Below, piece after piece: positions 1-11,486 of a stretch of DNA of 64,000 nucleotides. Numbering within the stretch: the stretch's first letter is position 1; each line of letters opens with the position of its first letter. The stretch comes from Kalmusia sp. IMI 367209. Its lineage: Eukaryota > Ascomycota > Dothideomycetes > Pleosporales > Didymosphaeriaceae. The notes beneath the pieces are model-generated. The model worked only from the letters and a program-made list of their open reading frames with translations. It had not been told where the DNA came from and ran no database searches. The stretch covers positions 2,480,001-2,544,000 of the forward strand of contig JAPEUQ010000003.1 in assembly GCA_027946365.1 (NCBI GenBank), written 5' to 3'. Both the position numbers and the translations under genes were made by a program.

Positions 1-1277
1 TGCGAACAAGGCTTATTTTAGCAAGAATCCGGCCGACATGGCCATAGCAAGTAAGAAATATGCCGAGGCGCTAGTCAGTCTGCAAAGGGTGCTTTGTTCA
101 AACGAAGATATGCGTTATGCTACAGAGACGTTGGCAGCGGTGAATCTCCTTCTAGTATACGAGGTGAGCTAAGTCTCTTATCGCGTGTTGAAATCCCCCG
201 TTAAGCATGCGACTCATTACGATACGATTCCGAGATGTTTTGAATATATCAAAATATTAGTAACCTGATTCGCGGACAGGAAACGCTCGCCTTTCGAGAG
301 TTGCGGTGGCAATCTCATTGCAGAGGGCTTAACTACCTGTTGTTAGCGAGGGGCCCACGCACCGAACCTGATGATATGAGTAGGTCTTTATTTTATGCTT
401 CTTTAAATTTTGATGTAAGTTGCAAGTCAAATCTTGCTCCAAAATTGCTCCAAAATTGCTCACCACTTTTAAGATTGCAGGAGCTCTATGGAGTGGCAGT
501 CAGTCTACCTTTGACTCACAAGAATGGCTGTCCCTTCCACCACCGGAGGACCCCGACATAGAGTGCAAGGACTTCACTATAGCATCGGAGGAGATCACGC
601 GGCAGATGATCCAATTGCCTCGCTTGATAGCGTTGGTGCGACGAGTCCGACAAAATCCGTCTGATGTCATCGCTGGCATAGATGCGCTAGAAATGGCAGA
701 GCATTTGTATTGTAGCTACTCTAGTACCTTGGCTCCAATCATTGACGCGGCATTGATCAAGCGAGCAGAATGGGTGGAGACGCTGGATGAAGATTTGGCA
801 GAATATTGTCCAAAGTCGTTAGACTTTGAGTGGCTCAACATCTTTGAGGGACTCGTTCGATACTCCTATATCCGGATACTAGTCCTTGGCTTGTGTATGA
901 CACTGAGAGCCGTTTTCCCATTCTCTCCGGTTCTCGATGCCGCGCGTTTGGAAGAAGAAGAAGACCAGTACGCGTCTCTGATAACGGCATCCGTACAGTA
1001 CGCAGAAAGGCTGAATCCGTATCCATTGGGACCACTTGTCCTATGGTTGCCTCTCCAGGTAGCGTACGGAACATGGTGGAGGAAGCAGAGAGATAAGGGC
1101 GTTGAAGGCTGGGAGCACGAGAGAGCAGTGTTCATGAAAAATTGGTGTTTTGAAAAGGACAATGCGTTTATCAAGGCGTTGAACGGAGACGCAGTGTCGG
1201 AGGATAAGCTTCAAGCTCTTTACAGGGCATCTGTCGAAGGCGGGCCGTGGGAGGAAATAATCCACAAAGTGGGCTAG
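1..1277 (+). CDS. Zn2Cys6-type fungal transcription factor, C-terminal part (5' end outside window)
   Basis: Only the regulatory part is present; the DNA-binding end lies upstream of the window. Three exons join in frame: <1-163, 280-414 and 474-1277. The second intron is best ended at the AAG at 471-473, because the CAG at 478-480 would put the last exon out of frame. The protein reads ETLAAVNLLLVYE, then a W-x2-H-x2-GLNYLLLARGP stretch and RSLFYASLNFD, the pattern of the fungal-specific transcription factor domain found behind Zn2Cys6 clusters (PF11951 type). About 265 residues follow with no further recognised domain. Its target genes cannot be told from the sequence. The family call is fairly secure; the splice choice at 473 is inferred. 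Confidence 0.75.
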
Positions 1278-1384
1278 TATTGAAAATGGCAGCAACGATG
1301 CACATGGCGGGACGGCGCAATTGATTGAGTATGATGTCAACCGTACACACTCGGATTCTGGAGAGTATCTCCATCAAAAATTAC

Positions 1385-1419
1385 AATGCATCCAATGCAT
1401 CCAATGCATCCAATGCGTC
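1385..1419. repeat. 9-bp tandem repeat upstream of the L9 gene
   Basis: Three perfect copies and one imperfect copy of a 9-base unit (caatgcatc) lie about 190 bp before the ribosomal protein L9 start codon. The unit contains the palindrome ATGCAT. It may be a simple slippage repeat or a cluster of regulator sites in the promoter; the sequence does not decide. Confidence 0.7.
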
Positions 1420-1602
1420 AACGAGTGTTGCGTGTCGTGATGTTGAGAGTGCAGGGTTTGCTTGGTGTTAGTACCAAAAAAGGTCTAGCTCACTCGGCTA
1501 CGGTGTTTCTTGGCTCCGCGCCCACAGATGCCGAACACCAGCGAAAAACGAACTTCTTAACCAGCGACAACATCATCCACCCACAACGACGCCGCCCTCA
1601 AG

Positions 1603-2603
1603 ATGAAGTACATGTACGCTCCCCGGCCGCTTCACATCCTTTTCCGAAAGCACCGTTTTTCCTACGAGTCCCAGCCGACGGACCTCCCAGACGCTGGGCT
1701 CAAATCGCACCTTCGCACGTCTTCAGATCGCATGGAATTGGACTGACAATTGCGCAACAGCCACTCTGAGGAACTGCTCGAGATCCCCGAGGGGGTCAAG
1801 GTCGCCATTAAGACCAGAAATGTCGTCGTTGAGGGTGAGTGCACTTTTCTTCGAGATTGGCAATTTGTTCACTAACGCTTTACTGCGCAGGTCCCCGAGT
1901 AAGCTCTCCGCAAATACATCCAATCCACAAAACTCACAATACTAGGGCAAGCTAAGCAAGTCGTTGGGCCACTTGGCCGTCAGCTTCACGCACGTATGTT
2001 GGCATCACAATGGATGGGTTTGAAGAGGAACTAAAACCACACAGCCCAAGCAAAACCTCATCAAGATTGAGCTCCACCACGGTTCGCGCAAGAGCGTCGC
2101 TACCCTCCGCACTGTCCGCACTCTGATCGTATGTTGCGCCCACATTTGCGCAGGTTGAACTGGGCATCGGGCAACAGAGCTGATTAGTGGTAGAACAACT
2201 TGATCATCGGTGTCACCAAGGGCTTCAAGTACAAGTAGGCGCAACTTTACCTTCACGTGGAAAAAAATTGAGCTCATTGTCAACTAGGATGCGATACGTC
2301 TACGCCCATTTCCCCATCAACGTCAACGTCGAGAAGAACAAGGAGACCGACAGCTTCGAGGTTGAGATCCGAAACTTCATTGGCGAGAAGATCGTGCGAA
2401 GGATCCAAATCAGGCCTGGTGTCCACGTCGAGGCCTCTAAGAACGTCAAGGACGAGCTCCAGCTCTCCGGCAACAGCCTCGAGGACGTCTCCCAGAGCGC
2501 CGCCGACATCCAGCAGGTTTGCCGTGTCCGTAACAAGGATATCCGAAAGTTCTTGGACGGTCTTTACGTGTCGGAGCGGGGCAACATTGTTGAGGATGCA
2601 TAA
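1603..2603 (+). CDS. rpl9: 60S ribosomal protein L9 (uL6 family)
   Basis: Cytosolic large-subunit ribosomal protein. Seven exons: 1603-1613, 1761-1834, 1891-1898, 1946-1993, 2045-2128, 2194-2234 and 2288-2603, giving 193 residues, the usual length for eukaryotic L9. The start [17 protein letters not shown] is built across the first intron, from an 11-nt coding first exon. The conserved GPRGKL stretch is assembled across an 8-nt third exon. Later family motifs are [36 protein letters not shown] and a C-terminal [14 protein letters not shown]. Dense introns at the 5' end are common in fungal ribosomal protein genes. All junctions are GT-AG and keep frame. The identity is secure; the very short exons should be confirmed with transcripts. 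Confidence 0.95.
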
Positions 2604-3143
2604 GCGGGTCTTGGGGGTACGGATTTCTTTACGGGCATATGAGCTTTCCAGCATTCGGATGTGCAAACAGGCGCCATTGGGGACATAGCTCAAAATTATG
2701 TTCAATGAACAAAACTGATCCCAACTGCGAAACTTCTTACGGCCATGAATGATGCTCTGTGCTTGAAGTACTACAACAGCAGTTTAGGAGACACATGTTA
2801 GACTGAATCATCCTAGGCTAATGACAGACACATTTAGGAGCTTTCTGCAAATACTCGTCTTGTGACAGTATCTGCCCATGGTTGGTAGCCGCGAAAATGG
2901 TTCAGGATCAAGCGGTGGGCCCTACAAATAAAGAAGCCGTAGCTCCAGCTATTTCCGCAGGATCCATGCATTCTCGACAACTACTGGGTAAGAGGGTCTA
3001 TGACATTCCCTAAACCGCGCTAGAATGGCATCAGCAAGCCATGGCTATGTCGACTTTAGCAACTATCACCGCAAAACCTGCCACACAAATGAATTCTTCC
3101 GTCTCGCTTCGTAATCACGCGTAGAAACGTCACAATGTTCGGG
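2604..3143. other. Intergenic, L9 to aldo-keto reductase
   Basis: This stretch holds the L9 3' flank and the distal promoter of the reductase. No reading frame, RNA gene or repeat is evident. Confidence 0.6.
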
Positions 3144-3151
3144 TATATAAA
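3144..3151 (+). promoter_or_regulatory. TATA box of the aldo-keto reductase gene
   Basis: TATATAAA lies 117 bp before the start codon at 3268 and is followed by a pyrimidine-rich leader (about 3170-3230). Spacing and sequence fit a fungal core promoter. Confidence 0.5.
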
Positions 3152-3267
3152 GGCATGGGCGATCCCAGGATATTGTGCCGCTCACTATCCCTCCCTGTCG
3201 TTACTCAAGTGCCCCGCCTTCAAGCCCCGAGCCCCACCATTACCAACATCGAATACGCAGCACGACT

Positions 3268-4520
3268 ATGACGGACACGCTGATCCAGAATCTCCTTAAG
3301 GAGTCTAAGGCGGAATACAGGAGGCTCGGTAAGAGTGGGCTGAAGGTGTCGGTGCCGATCTTGGGTGCAATGAGCATTGGCTCAAAGGAGTGGTAAGGCA
3401 TAAGCGGGCCGCAAAGCCGTTTTCTCCAGGCGCTGAGAAGGCTAACAAGCTATCGCAACTAAAGGCAACCCTGGGTCATTGAAGAGGAAGAGTCCTTCCC
3501 ACTACTCAAAGCAGCCTACGACAAGGGTATCACGACTTGGGACACTGGTACGCGAGCTCCATCGCTACGTGAATGCTCTGGCGCTAACGGATATGATAGC
3601 CAACGTCTACTCAAACGGCGTGTCTGAAGAGATAATTGGCAAGGCGATCAAGAAGTACAAACTTCCCAGGGAGAAGCTGGTCATCCTCACAAAATGTTAC
3701 GGCTACGTCGGCGAATCGCCAGACCTTCGCGCTATTCTATACCCCAAAGAGCTGCCCCAGATCAAGGACTATTCGAACCAGGGCGGTCTTTCGCGCGCAG
3801 CTATCTTCAACGCAGTTAACAAGTCGCTCCAGCGCTTGGATACCGATTACATTGACCTACTACAAATCCATCGCTTTGATCCGAACACGCCTATCGAGGA
3901 GACAATGGAGGCGCTGCATGACCTGATCAAGAGTGGCAAGGTGCGATACATCGGCGCGAGCTCGATGTGGGCTGTGCAGTTTGCGCAGATGCAGTTCGTT
4001 GCGGAAAAGAACGGGTGGACCAAGTTTGTGAGCATGCAAAATCACTATAATTTGCTCTACAGGGAGGAGGAGCGTGAGATGAACAGGTTCTGCAACGACA
4101 CCGGCGTCGGATTGATTCCGGTAGGTCCTTCTCTACTTTCTCGATATCTGGACACCAGCTAACATGGCAAAGTGGGCACCCCTCTGCCGCGGTCACCTTG
4201 CGCGCCCCGCCTCTGCATACGGCGAGACAACCCGCTCCGAAGGCGAGAAGAAAGCTGGCACATCGACGACCGGTCCCCAAAACGAAGCGGACAAGAAGAC
4301 AATCGAGCGTGTGGAGGAGCTGGCGAAGAAGCACGGCTGGAGCATGAGCTCCGTTGCTCTGGCTTGGATCAACAAGCGAGTCACGTCCCCCATCATCGGC
4401 TTCAGCTCGGAAAAGAGGATTGACGAGGCGCTCGATGCGAGAGGCAAGACGCTGACGGACGAGGAGGAGAAGTATCTGGAAGAGCTGTATACACCCAGGC
4501 CGATAGTGGGACATTCGTAG
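3268..4520 (+). CDS. Aldo-keto reductase (versiconal hemiacetal acetate reductase-like)
   Basis: NADPH-dependent carbonyl reductase of the AKR superfamily, cytosolic. Four exons: 3268-3392, 3465-3547, 3600-4120 and 4173-4520, giving 358 residues in a full-length TIM barrel. The catalytic tetrad is visible: Asp68 and Tyr73 in WDTANVYSNG, Lys101 in LTKCYG and His160 in LLQIHRFD. The C-terminal part has [14 protein letters not shown] after the last intron and the cofactor-loop region around [15 protein letters not shown]. Closest remembered relatives are fungal versiconal hemiacetal acetate reductase-like and yeast Aad-type enzymes. No secondary-metabolism cluster surrounds it, so the substrate is open. 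All introns are GT-AG and keep frame. Confidence 0.92.
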
Positions 4521-5350
4521 GTGAAAAGAGAGGCTGTAGAGAGGCTGGCACGCAATATTGCTCGCGAGATGAGTTCTCTGTAACAGATGTTCTCAAACAT
4601 ACAAACAACCCTATAGTATTCTCGTGCTCCAGCAAAATCTCTGTCGTGTGTAATGTAGCAAGCGTCGTAGTGAGCCTACGTCCCGGTCATTTGCCAGCGC
4701 TGTCCATGCTGAATCCTCTCATAGAGGAGACGTCCTATTCGGCCAATTATTACACTTGAACGCTCTCCGGACCGAATGCATATCAAATAAGCACATCATG
4801 TGGCCATCACGAGTTGTCGGCGCTGTCGGACAGCTTCGTGAGCAATGCGCGTTTTGGGGTTCGGCCTAGGATGACGTAGCTCCGATCGCGTGAGCGTCAT
4901 TCCACGCCAGACACGCCATGTTCAGAGCCGCAATGCAAGCACCACAACCCAGCACCAGCTTTGCACGGCGATAGCAGTCTACTTCAAAGCCTTCATTCTG
5001 AACCATTGTGTCCTGGCCGGTGGCTGCCTGGGCAACACTGCTCCGTCAAAGGGAGCAGGCGGAGCTTACCCCGCATTATCTTCGTTCCCCGTCCGTGCGC
5101 GTTGCATAGCAGCTGGCGCGTGTGGGTCTCTATTGGATGATGGTGCCGTGATCAAGTGACTCTCCTGTCGTGCCGGGCTCCTTGAATAACCCCTCATCGC
5201 CTGCGCCCTGATCTCCTTCTCTCCTTCATCCCACTCTCACTGTGCCTGATTGACCATCCTCTTTCACGCACGCATCCTGTTTGAACAAGCTCCACAGCTC
5301 TACAACAGCAGCCTCCCCGCTCCAGCTTGTTTGCTGCTCCCCCCATCACA
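4521..5350. other. Intergenic, 830 bp
   Basis: The first part is reductase 3' flank. Bases 5160-5350 form a pyrimidine-rich leader in front of the next gene, as is common in fungal promoters. The 89-codon frame at 4890-5159 has no family resemblance and is not called. Confidence 0.55.
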
Positions 5351-6184
5351 ATGGCAGCTGACACCCAAGACACGCTCAAGAAGGTCGACTCTCTCGTCGA
5401 GGACCCCGCCAAGGACAAGCCCGCAAAGCGGAGAGCAAGCTCCCTGCGCGCCGATGTCTTCAACATGGCTGATCTCGGTTAGTTTGCCCTGCCTGCCGTG
5501 CCAATGGCGTGAGACCAGGTCCGAGTGAGGGGATGCGGGGCTGACAAAGAGACAGAGAAGGAGAAGAAGGAGATCAAGATTGCCCCCGAGACCCAGAAGC
5601 TGAACTGGTAAGTCGATGCTTTCTCTTCTGATCATCTTAGTTGCTCTCGGTGGACTGGCAAGTTTGCTGCGTTCGTCCACCCTCGGTCCGCCCCTCCCAC
5701 GTGCCATCCGATCAGGCTGACGCATGGCCTTTGTAGGAAGCTGAACACGTCTCCGGCCACGCTGGATGATCAAGACGTCCTCAAGAAACCCCTCACCACA
5801 CCATTGGTCCGCAAGATCGACCTGCACTTCCCGCTAGGGCTTGAGGTCACCGCACGGAACCTGAAGGGTGTCACCATCAAGGATGCGCTAGACGCCATCT
5901 ACAAGCAGTTCAAGAAGAAGGTATGTCTTGTTTTCGGCTTTGCTGCTGTGGCCTCCTTTGCTGGAGATTGTAGATGCCCCAGTAGCCCCACATTCTCGAT
6001 TCCCCATTTTCACTCGCCCAAGTAGCCTGCTAACATGACCTTGCAGGCCGACGATGAGCTCGACCTGCCCGTCCTCGCTGGTTTCGAGTGGGACCCAGAA
6101 GAGTGCTACACGCGGTTCGTCGTGCACCAGAAGAAAGAGGGCGCCCCGGCACCTTCAAAGAAGAAGAAGAAGCAGGAAGAGTAG
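5351..6184 (+). CDS. Conserved fungal DUF6699-like protein
   Basis: Four exons: 5351-5477, 5556-5607, 5737-5920 and 6047-6184, giving 166 residues; all junctions are GT-AG and in frame. The N-terminal 60 residues are polar and probably disordered. The core runs from LVRKIDLHFPLGLEVTARNL through TIKDALDAIYKQFKKK to LAGFEWDPEECYTRFVVH. That arrangement recalls the fungal DUF6699 family, in which a short beta-rich domain ends in a W-D-P motif. The C-terminus is a lysine run (SKKKKKQEE) that could act as a nuclear signal. Function is unknown. The gene model is well supported; the family name rests on memory. Confidence 0.75.
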
Positions 6185-7136
6185 TGAATGACTCGCCCCC
6201 ATCTTCCCTCCATTCGACTTCTTACACAGCCTCGACCACATGTTTTATACCGACATCGATCGATCGCGGATATGGACATACACTCGAGCGCAGGTGGATT
6301 CCGATAGGGAAGAGCGAGAATCGCCCTACTGCGGATAGCATAGCGTTGCGTGACGTGAGCCTGGCATGGTGAACGGTCGTCTGCGGCGTTGTGCGGTTCG
6401 GCAGACGAGGGCTCTCGTGGGATCTCTGTGGGTTAGCTGGCTGGGTGAGACGGCAGCACCCTTTATATCATGTATTCTGTCGAGCATTCCCTTGGGTTGC
6501 TGGAAAGCGGCCGGTACAATAGAGGGCTATTGTTGCTCAAGTGCTTTGCTGAGATTGCTGTGATGTTCACGAGTTCCATAGCTGACAGGGGGAGCAGGCG
6601 ATTGCCCCGCTGTGGATACTGCCCCAAAGCGGGAAGCGTGAAGTTCGGCGAGTCATGCCACGATCTTTCCAACTAACAACGCGGGTGCCTGTCAAGCCAC
6701 CACACCCTACTTCGTACTATCTACCAAAGTTGTGTTTGACCTTTTCCGTGTAGTCCAACTATTGCATTTGCTCACTTGATCCATTACAAAAATGTCGCAT
6801 CTCTGAGTTCAACGCTAGCGCACCTCTTGGGTAGAACACTGCCTTCCGCGTGTTGTCAACCGTCAAAAGAGTTAGCTGACGACTGTATCTCGCGACTGTT
6901 ACAATTTCTTTCCTCAAGCATTAACATACAACATCTAGCGATCAAACGGCAGCGATACTGTCCGCGGCCAACAGCAATGAAACGGTCAAACAAGCTCCAC
7001 AGACACCTTGACAGCATGTCACCGACGCATAGCTTCGCTTTCTCCCTCCGATAGCTTTCGCAAGAGACAATTACTATCTTTCAAGCATCTTCACTAGCAA
7101 TCCCACTAACACACAGCTTACGCATGGCCATCCGGT
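6185..7136. other. Intergenic, 950 bp
   Basis: Nothing with clear coding character or structure is seen. Several 60-90 codon frames on the plus strand have no recognisable features. Confidence 0.5.
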
Positions 7137-7688
7137 ATGCTCGGCGCACGCTACCTCGCAGCACTCATAGCCCGCCTCAAGCGGCAACGCAAACATCCCA
7201 CGCCTATCCACGGCTCTTCTGACTCAGCTCTAACCCACAGCACCTTAGAAGACTCCGCAACACGGTCACGACTCCAGCCAAGTCCCGTTCCTCAGATACA
7301 TGTGTGGCACGTTCCTGCACCTCCAGCCCTAGAGATCCCAGCTCCGCCTGCACAACCTGGCCTCTTATCCCCTGTTCAACCCCAAATTTCACATCATGCT
7401 AAACGTGGATCTGTATCTGCGCATCGGTCTGAAATATTTCATTTTGATGAAGAGAGAGGTGAGCGACTGCCTTCGGAAGGGGGGCGTGTTACGCCTCTCG
7501 CGGGCCGGGGACGGGTGGTTTGTGATAGAGCTGAACGCGCGCCTTCGGAAGGCGGGTATGCCACGCCTCCGCTGTCAGTAGATGGAGAGAAGAAGGGTTG
7601 GTGGGAGATTCTGAGGGCGTTGAATGTGAAGAGGAAGAGGAGTAGGGCGGGGTGGAAACGGAGGATGTGGTTTGGGGGAACGGCTTAG
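7137..7688 (+). CDS. Hypothetical basic, proline-rich protein
   Basis: A single uninterrupted frame of 183 residues starting at ATG 7137. The N-terminus is basic (LIARLKRQRK) and the middle is proline-rich (HVWHVPAPPALEIPAPPA). It then carries a near-repeat, ERLPSEGGRVTP followed by ERAPSEGGYATPP. The end has a tryptophan/arginine segment (GWWEILRALNV, then KRKRSRAGWKRRMW). No signal peptide or membrane segment is evident. The repeat and the compositional bias argue for a real protein. I do not recognise the family and it could be lineage-specific. Confidence 0.5.
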   Translation: MLGARYLAALIARLKRQRKHPTPIHGSSDSALTHSTLEDSATRSRLQPSPVPQIHVWHVPAPPALEIPAPPAQPGLLSPVQPQISHHAKRGSVSAHRSEIFHFDEERGERLPSEGGRVTPLAGRGRVVCDRAERAPSEGGYATPPLSVDGEKKGWWEILRALNVKRKRSRAGWKRRMWFGGTA

Positions 7689-9333
7689 AGGTAGATTTCT
7701 AGTGTAGACGGGAGGAGCATGATTGACTAGAGCCAAATCTATGTGATCTAAAACAAAGGAGAACGATTTAAGTCTTAGGATTGGTTTTGATATGCTTGTT
7801 GCTGTGGATGTAAATTTGTTTGTATACATGAGGGGCAATTTGCAGGCATGTAGAGGGCAAATATTTAGCTGCCTGGAACGCTTGTCAGACCAACATACTT
7901 GTAAGCGTGATTTATAAATACATGAATTGCTTATTGCACCCCCTATCGCCAGGTTTACGTCCCCATCCACCATCGGCTCAGCCTCATACCACGCCCGCGC
8001 TAGACCACCTCGAACCATTCATCTCTGCACGACCTTGATCAATGGCTCCCTGCCCAAAAAAACCGAACATGCAGATCCATTCTGACACTCTCCCTGCGCT
8101 CGTCATCACTGTTATCACTTGTCTGACCTTCCTCGTCTACGTTTTCGACTAGTTTACAGACCTCTTCTATCTCTTGTTCACTGTTGGACTTTGGGGTATT
8201 GTCATGCGAGAGGAAGAGGATATCAAGGGATCATTGTTGCGTTGATGATGCCGTTCATGATTATCATTGTTTCTTTCATAAATTTAGAGATGATGGGATA
8301 CAAAGAACAAATAAATTTAGCAACTATCTCGTCACGCACAGTCCTCAGCTCGGACTTTGTTGGTGTAGAAGATCTTTGTGGATAACCAAAGAATGGCTAG
8401 AAAAGTAACTAGATAGAGATCTGTGATGGTAGTTACCTCACATATTGAAATTCTGTCTTGGGATGGGTCGCTAAATTGAGATGTTTCACCTGGTGATGAT
8501 GCTGATGTAGAACCATATTAAAACGGTATCCGTTCCGCAGGTATCAAAGACCGATACCAGGCCTCCATTTTTGCAAGTAATTTTCCTAAATTTTCACTCT
8601 CAGATTACACGAGTACAACCTGCTGAGCACGACGCCGGTTGAAACCCCCGTATTATCTGTACCAGGGAGCGAAGCGCCCGTTTGCCCGAACGCAGTGGCA
8701 CCAAGTGGGTACTCGCCAGGATAATCTTACACAGCATTTGAGTCGGAAACGTTGCATCAGGGCATTATCGTGCCAAGAATTGGTGGCGATGCAAGGCTTT
8801 ATTGCGTGAATTGTTGCCTGATAGCCTCGTTGCCTATTTAGTGAGGAGCTGCAGGGTTACTCAGAGTGCACAACATTCATTGGTTGACCACGTTGTCCAA
8901 TGGTTGCTTTGCTGGATATTACGTCGCTTCTGAATAGGTTTCACAGCTACGTGTATCACCGGGAAATAGTTCCGCAATATGAGGTCTCGAAGCCTGCTTT
9001 TTGTGCAGTGCGGGCACATAAAAATTAATGATACTAGAGATGGTTAGTACCTAAATCGTTAAAGATCAATCGTATGAAAATTGATTAGATTACTAGCAGA
9101 TACTAAGGAGGTCGAAATTATACTCTGATGATACACCGATGGCGTTTCTGTGATGTATGAGTTGCATTCTAATAGTCTATCTATCGAAGAAGATAACGAG
9201 CGATGCAGGAGAATGATGAGGAATTATAGGTTAACAATGCTCAGTCTCCCATACACCAATGATGAGCAGGTCAAAACAAAGTGCAGGCTAAGTACATAAT
9301 AGTTGTGACAGTAATTCCAAAGACTTGCGTGCA
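7689..9333. other. Gene-poor 1.6 kb between convergent genes
   Basis: Mostly low-coding sequence. The only candidate is the small membrane-type frame at 8042-8152, listed separately. An inverted GGTATC/GATACC pair occurs around 8525-8560 but is too short to call. No transposon ends or long repeats are visible. Confidence 0.5.
8042..8152 (+). CDS. Possible 36-residue single-pass membrane peptide
   Basis: ATG to TAG frame of 36 codons. The start is polar (MAPCPKKPNM) and the second half is strongly hydrophobic (LPALVITVITCLTFLVYVF), ending in Asp. That layout fits a tail-anchored or single-pass micropeptide. Nothing else supports expression and a chance frame is quite possible. Confidence 0.22.
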   Translation: MAPCPKKPNMQIHSDTLPALVITVITCLTFLVYVFD

Positions 9334-11486
9334 CTATCGATTTTCGGTATTTTCCGTTGCAACGCCATGCTTTTTCTCTTGGGTAGCATCTGATCTCTCG
9401 TAAGCTCTAGATTGCGACCTTAACCTATGCTCCGTTGCCCGTGTGATGCTCCCCATACGCTGCCTGACAGCACTGTGACTTCGCTGCCGATGTAAATCAC
9501 TTTCCTGATCACTTTGAACATGCTCTAATCCTTCAGCAATCCTCCTATTAGGATCTTCCTCCTCGGTATCCTTTTGCCCATACTCCTTCATCTTCGTTGG
9601 TCGCCCGCCTAAGCTTGCTAGAACTGCTTTGTTGTTCGCGGTCAAGTCATCGAGTGTGGACAACTCATGAGATGTAAACCATCGAGGCATAAGAAATGTG
9701 CGGAGGGGGATCAAGGCAATGATGAGGACAGGAAACCCGATGGCTGCGATAGTCTGCGAGATAGCAACTGTGATCGTGACACCGAGAACCTGTAGACCGA
9801 TGTATAGACTAATCTTCTTACGCGAGATGTCATTGAGTGGATTTTCGGGTGCCAGGAAGCGGCGTTCGGAATTGAGGTAGATGAGCTTCTGTAGGATGCC
9901 GTTGGACTCGATGGACCCCCACTATTGCACTGTGTTAGCTCGGATCGTACTGGGTTCTAAATGGTGAGAATACTGACGCCAACGACAAAAAAAACTCCTG
10001 CGAATACTGCAACAGGCATTGTATGTAATACAACAAGCAACGGGCCCGTCATCGTACCCCAGAGTGCAAGTCCCATGAGAAAGTGGGAGACACGTTGTTC
10101 CACAACCGCAGTAGCTTCTACTAAGGGCTTTCTGATTTCAGTGATATCATGATCCTTAGTCTTGATGAGATCCAAACGCGTTTCATAGTTTGTCAGCGAG
10201 TCGGTGTGAACCGGAGCTTGAGGAACAAGCCCGTTGGGCATTGGGAGGCCAATAACGCCAGCGACGAAAGTGGTGCAACCGAGAAGGAAGAAGTCCCAGT
10301 GAAAGCCAGCTGGCTTTTTGAGCGGAAATTGACGAGCTTGAGCAGTAAGACTGCTAACGTTCTACGCAATGTTATTTATGCTTTCTTCCAAACGTATACT
10401 CGAAAAGGTAGATGTACATGATCATAGTAGAACAATAGCATAGTAAGGAATCCGAAGGGCAAAGCGACGAACACCCATCCGACATCAAGATTCCAGAAGT
10501 CAATAACCCAGTTCCGGGGCTGAGTTGGGTGGAAAGCTTTTGTAGTGGGCACAAAAGTAGAGTGCGTACTTTTGAGATGTCCTGGTATGTGCGAAAACCC
10601 AACCCAAAAAACCGTCGGAAATACATATGCGTAGTCGGCAAGGATGCCTCGAAACCACGGTTTCCATATTACGCTGCTTCCGAGTTTCTCTATGCTATAG
10701 ACGGAGCCGAAGTATAGAATGGCGATGATGCAGGAAAGGTAGCCTGCAGCGTTTCCGGAAACTTCAAACTCATTGACGAGCTCTTCAACACCTTTGACTG
10801 TTCGATCAATTAGCGTCTCTGGGTTGTTCTCGCTTCATTCTAGTAGACCTACTCAGGTAAATAATTCCAACGTACATGCCAAATGACTCGCTGGAAAAGT
10901 CTGTAATGTATCCCATGTAGTCGCAATAGTTTCCAAAGGACACAATCCAATGAAACACAGCGGCCCAGATGCCTGTCCAAGCCATCACCTTTGGATACAG
11001 CGTGATATCGTAGTGGCCGACGATGTCGTAAATAGTATAGTTGAAGAGCGATATCAGACCCGTGACGCCGACAATGGTCAACGGCTGGCATGCTAGGACA
11101 CTGAAGACCATAGCGGCTAGGGCGGAGGAAAACAGAGCCTCGTTGATGCCAAAAAACTCTCCAGTGCGTCGGTACATGTCGAGGGTGAACGCAATAGCAG
11201 GAAGAAGACTGTTATCGTTAGATGTCTGCACCTATAGGGCTCATTGTACTTACTTCACGAAGTACATGCGAACAGTGCTGGCGAAAGTGCGATACGTCCA
11301 GGCGTCAGTGATGTCGCTCCAATAGAATGGAAGGCGCCGTTTAACATCGTGATACATGCCACGACCTGGTCGTAATACACGCCATTGTCGCCATCCGCGT
11401 TGGTCTTGGAAACTGTATGTAGCTTGGGTTTGGATTCGCGTCAATTTGGGAGTGCCTGGTTCTTCTTGATCGATGGGTAGGTCCAT
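9334..11486 (-). CDS. Borate/bicarbonate (SLC4-type) anion transporter, BOR1-like
   Basis: Multi-pass plasma-membrane anion transporter of the HCO3- transporter family (PF00955); fungal members export borate. Five exons on the minus strand: 11486-11254, 11208-10853, 10797-10418, 10361-9978 and 9921-9334, giving 646 residues. Family landmarks are FVNLLPAIAFTLDMYRRTG, QPLTIVGVTGLISLFNYTIY, GMYVGIIYLIKGVEELVNEF, the NVSSLTAQARQFPLKKPAGF segment and IGLPMPNGLVPQAPVHT. The start ATG follows an in-frame GTG four codons upstream that is not used. The ~85-residue C-terminal tail is charged and Arg/Ser-rich, probably cytosolic. Introns are 44-56 nt. The transport family is secure; borate rather than bicarbonate as substrate is inferred from fungal relatives. 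Confidence 0.9.

Noticed and set aside
8525..8560. GGTATC/GATACC inverted repeat as a terminator or transposon end
   Set aside because: Arms are only six bases and there is no target duplication or reading frame.
7689..9333. Degraded transposon in the gene-poor stretch
   Set aside because: No terminal repeats, transposase-like sequence or repeated copies are visible.
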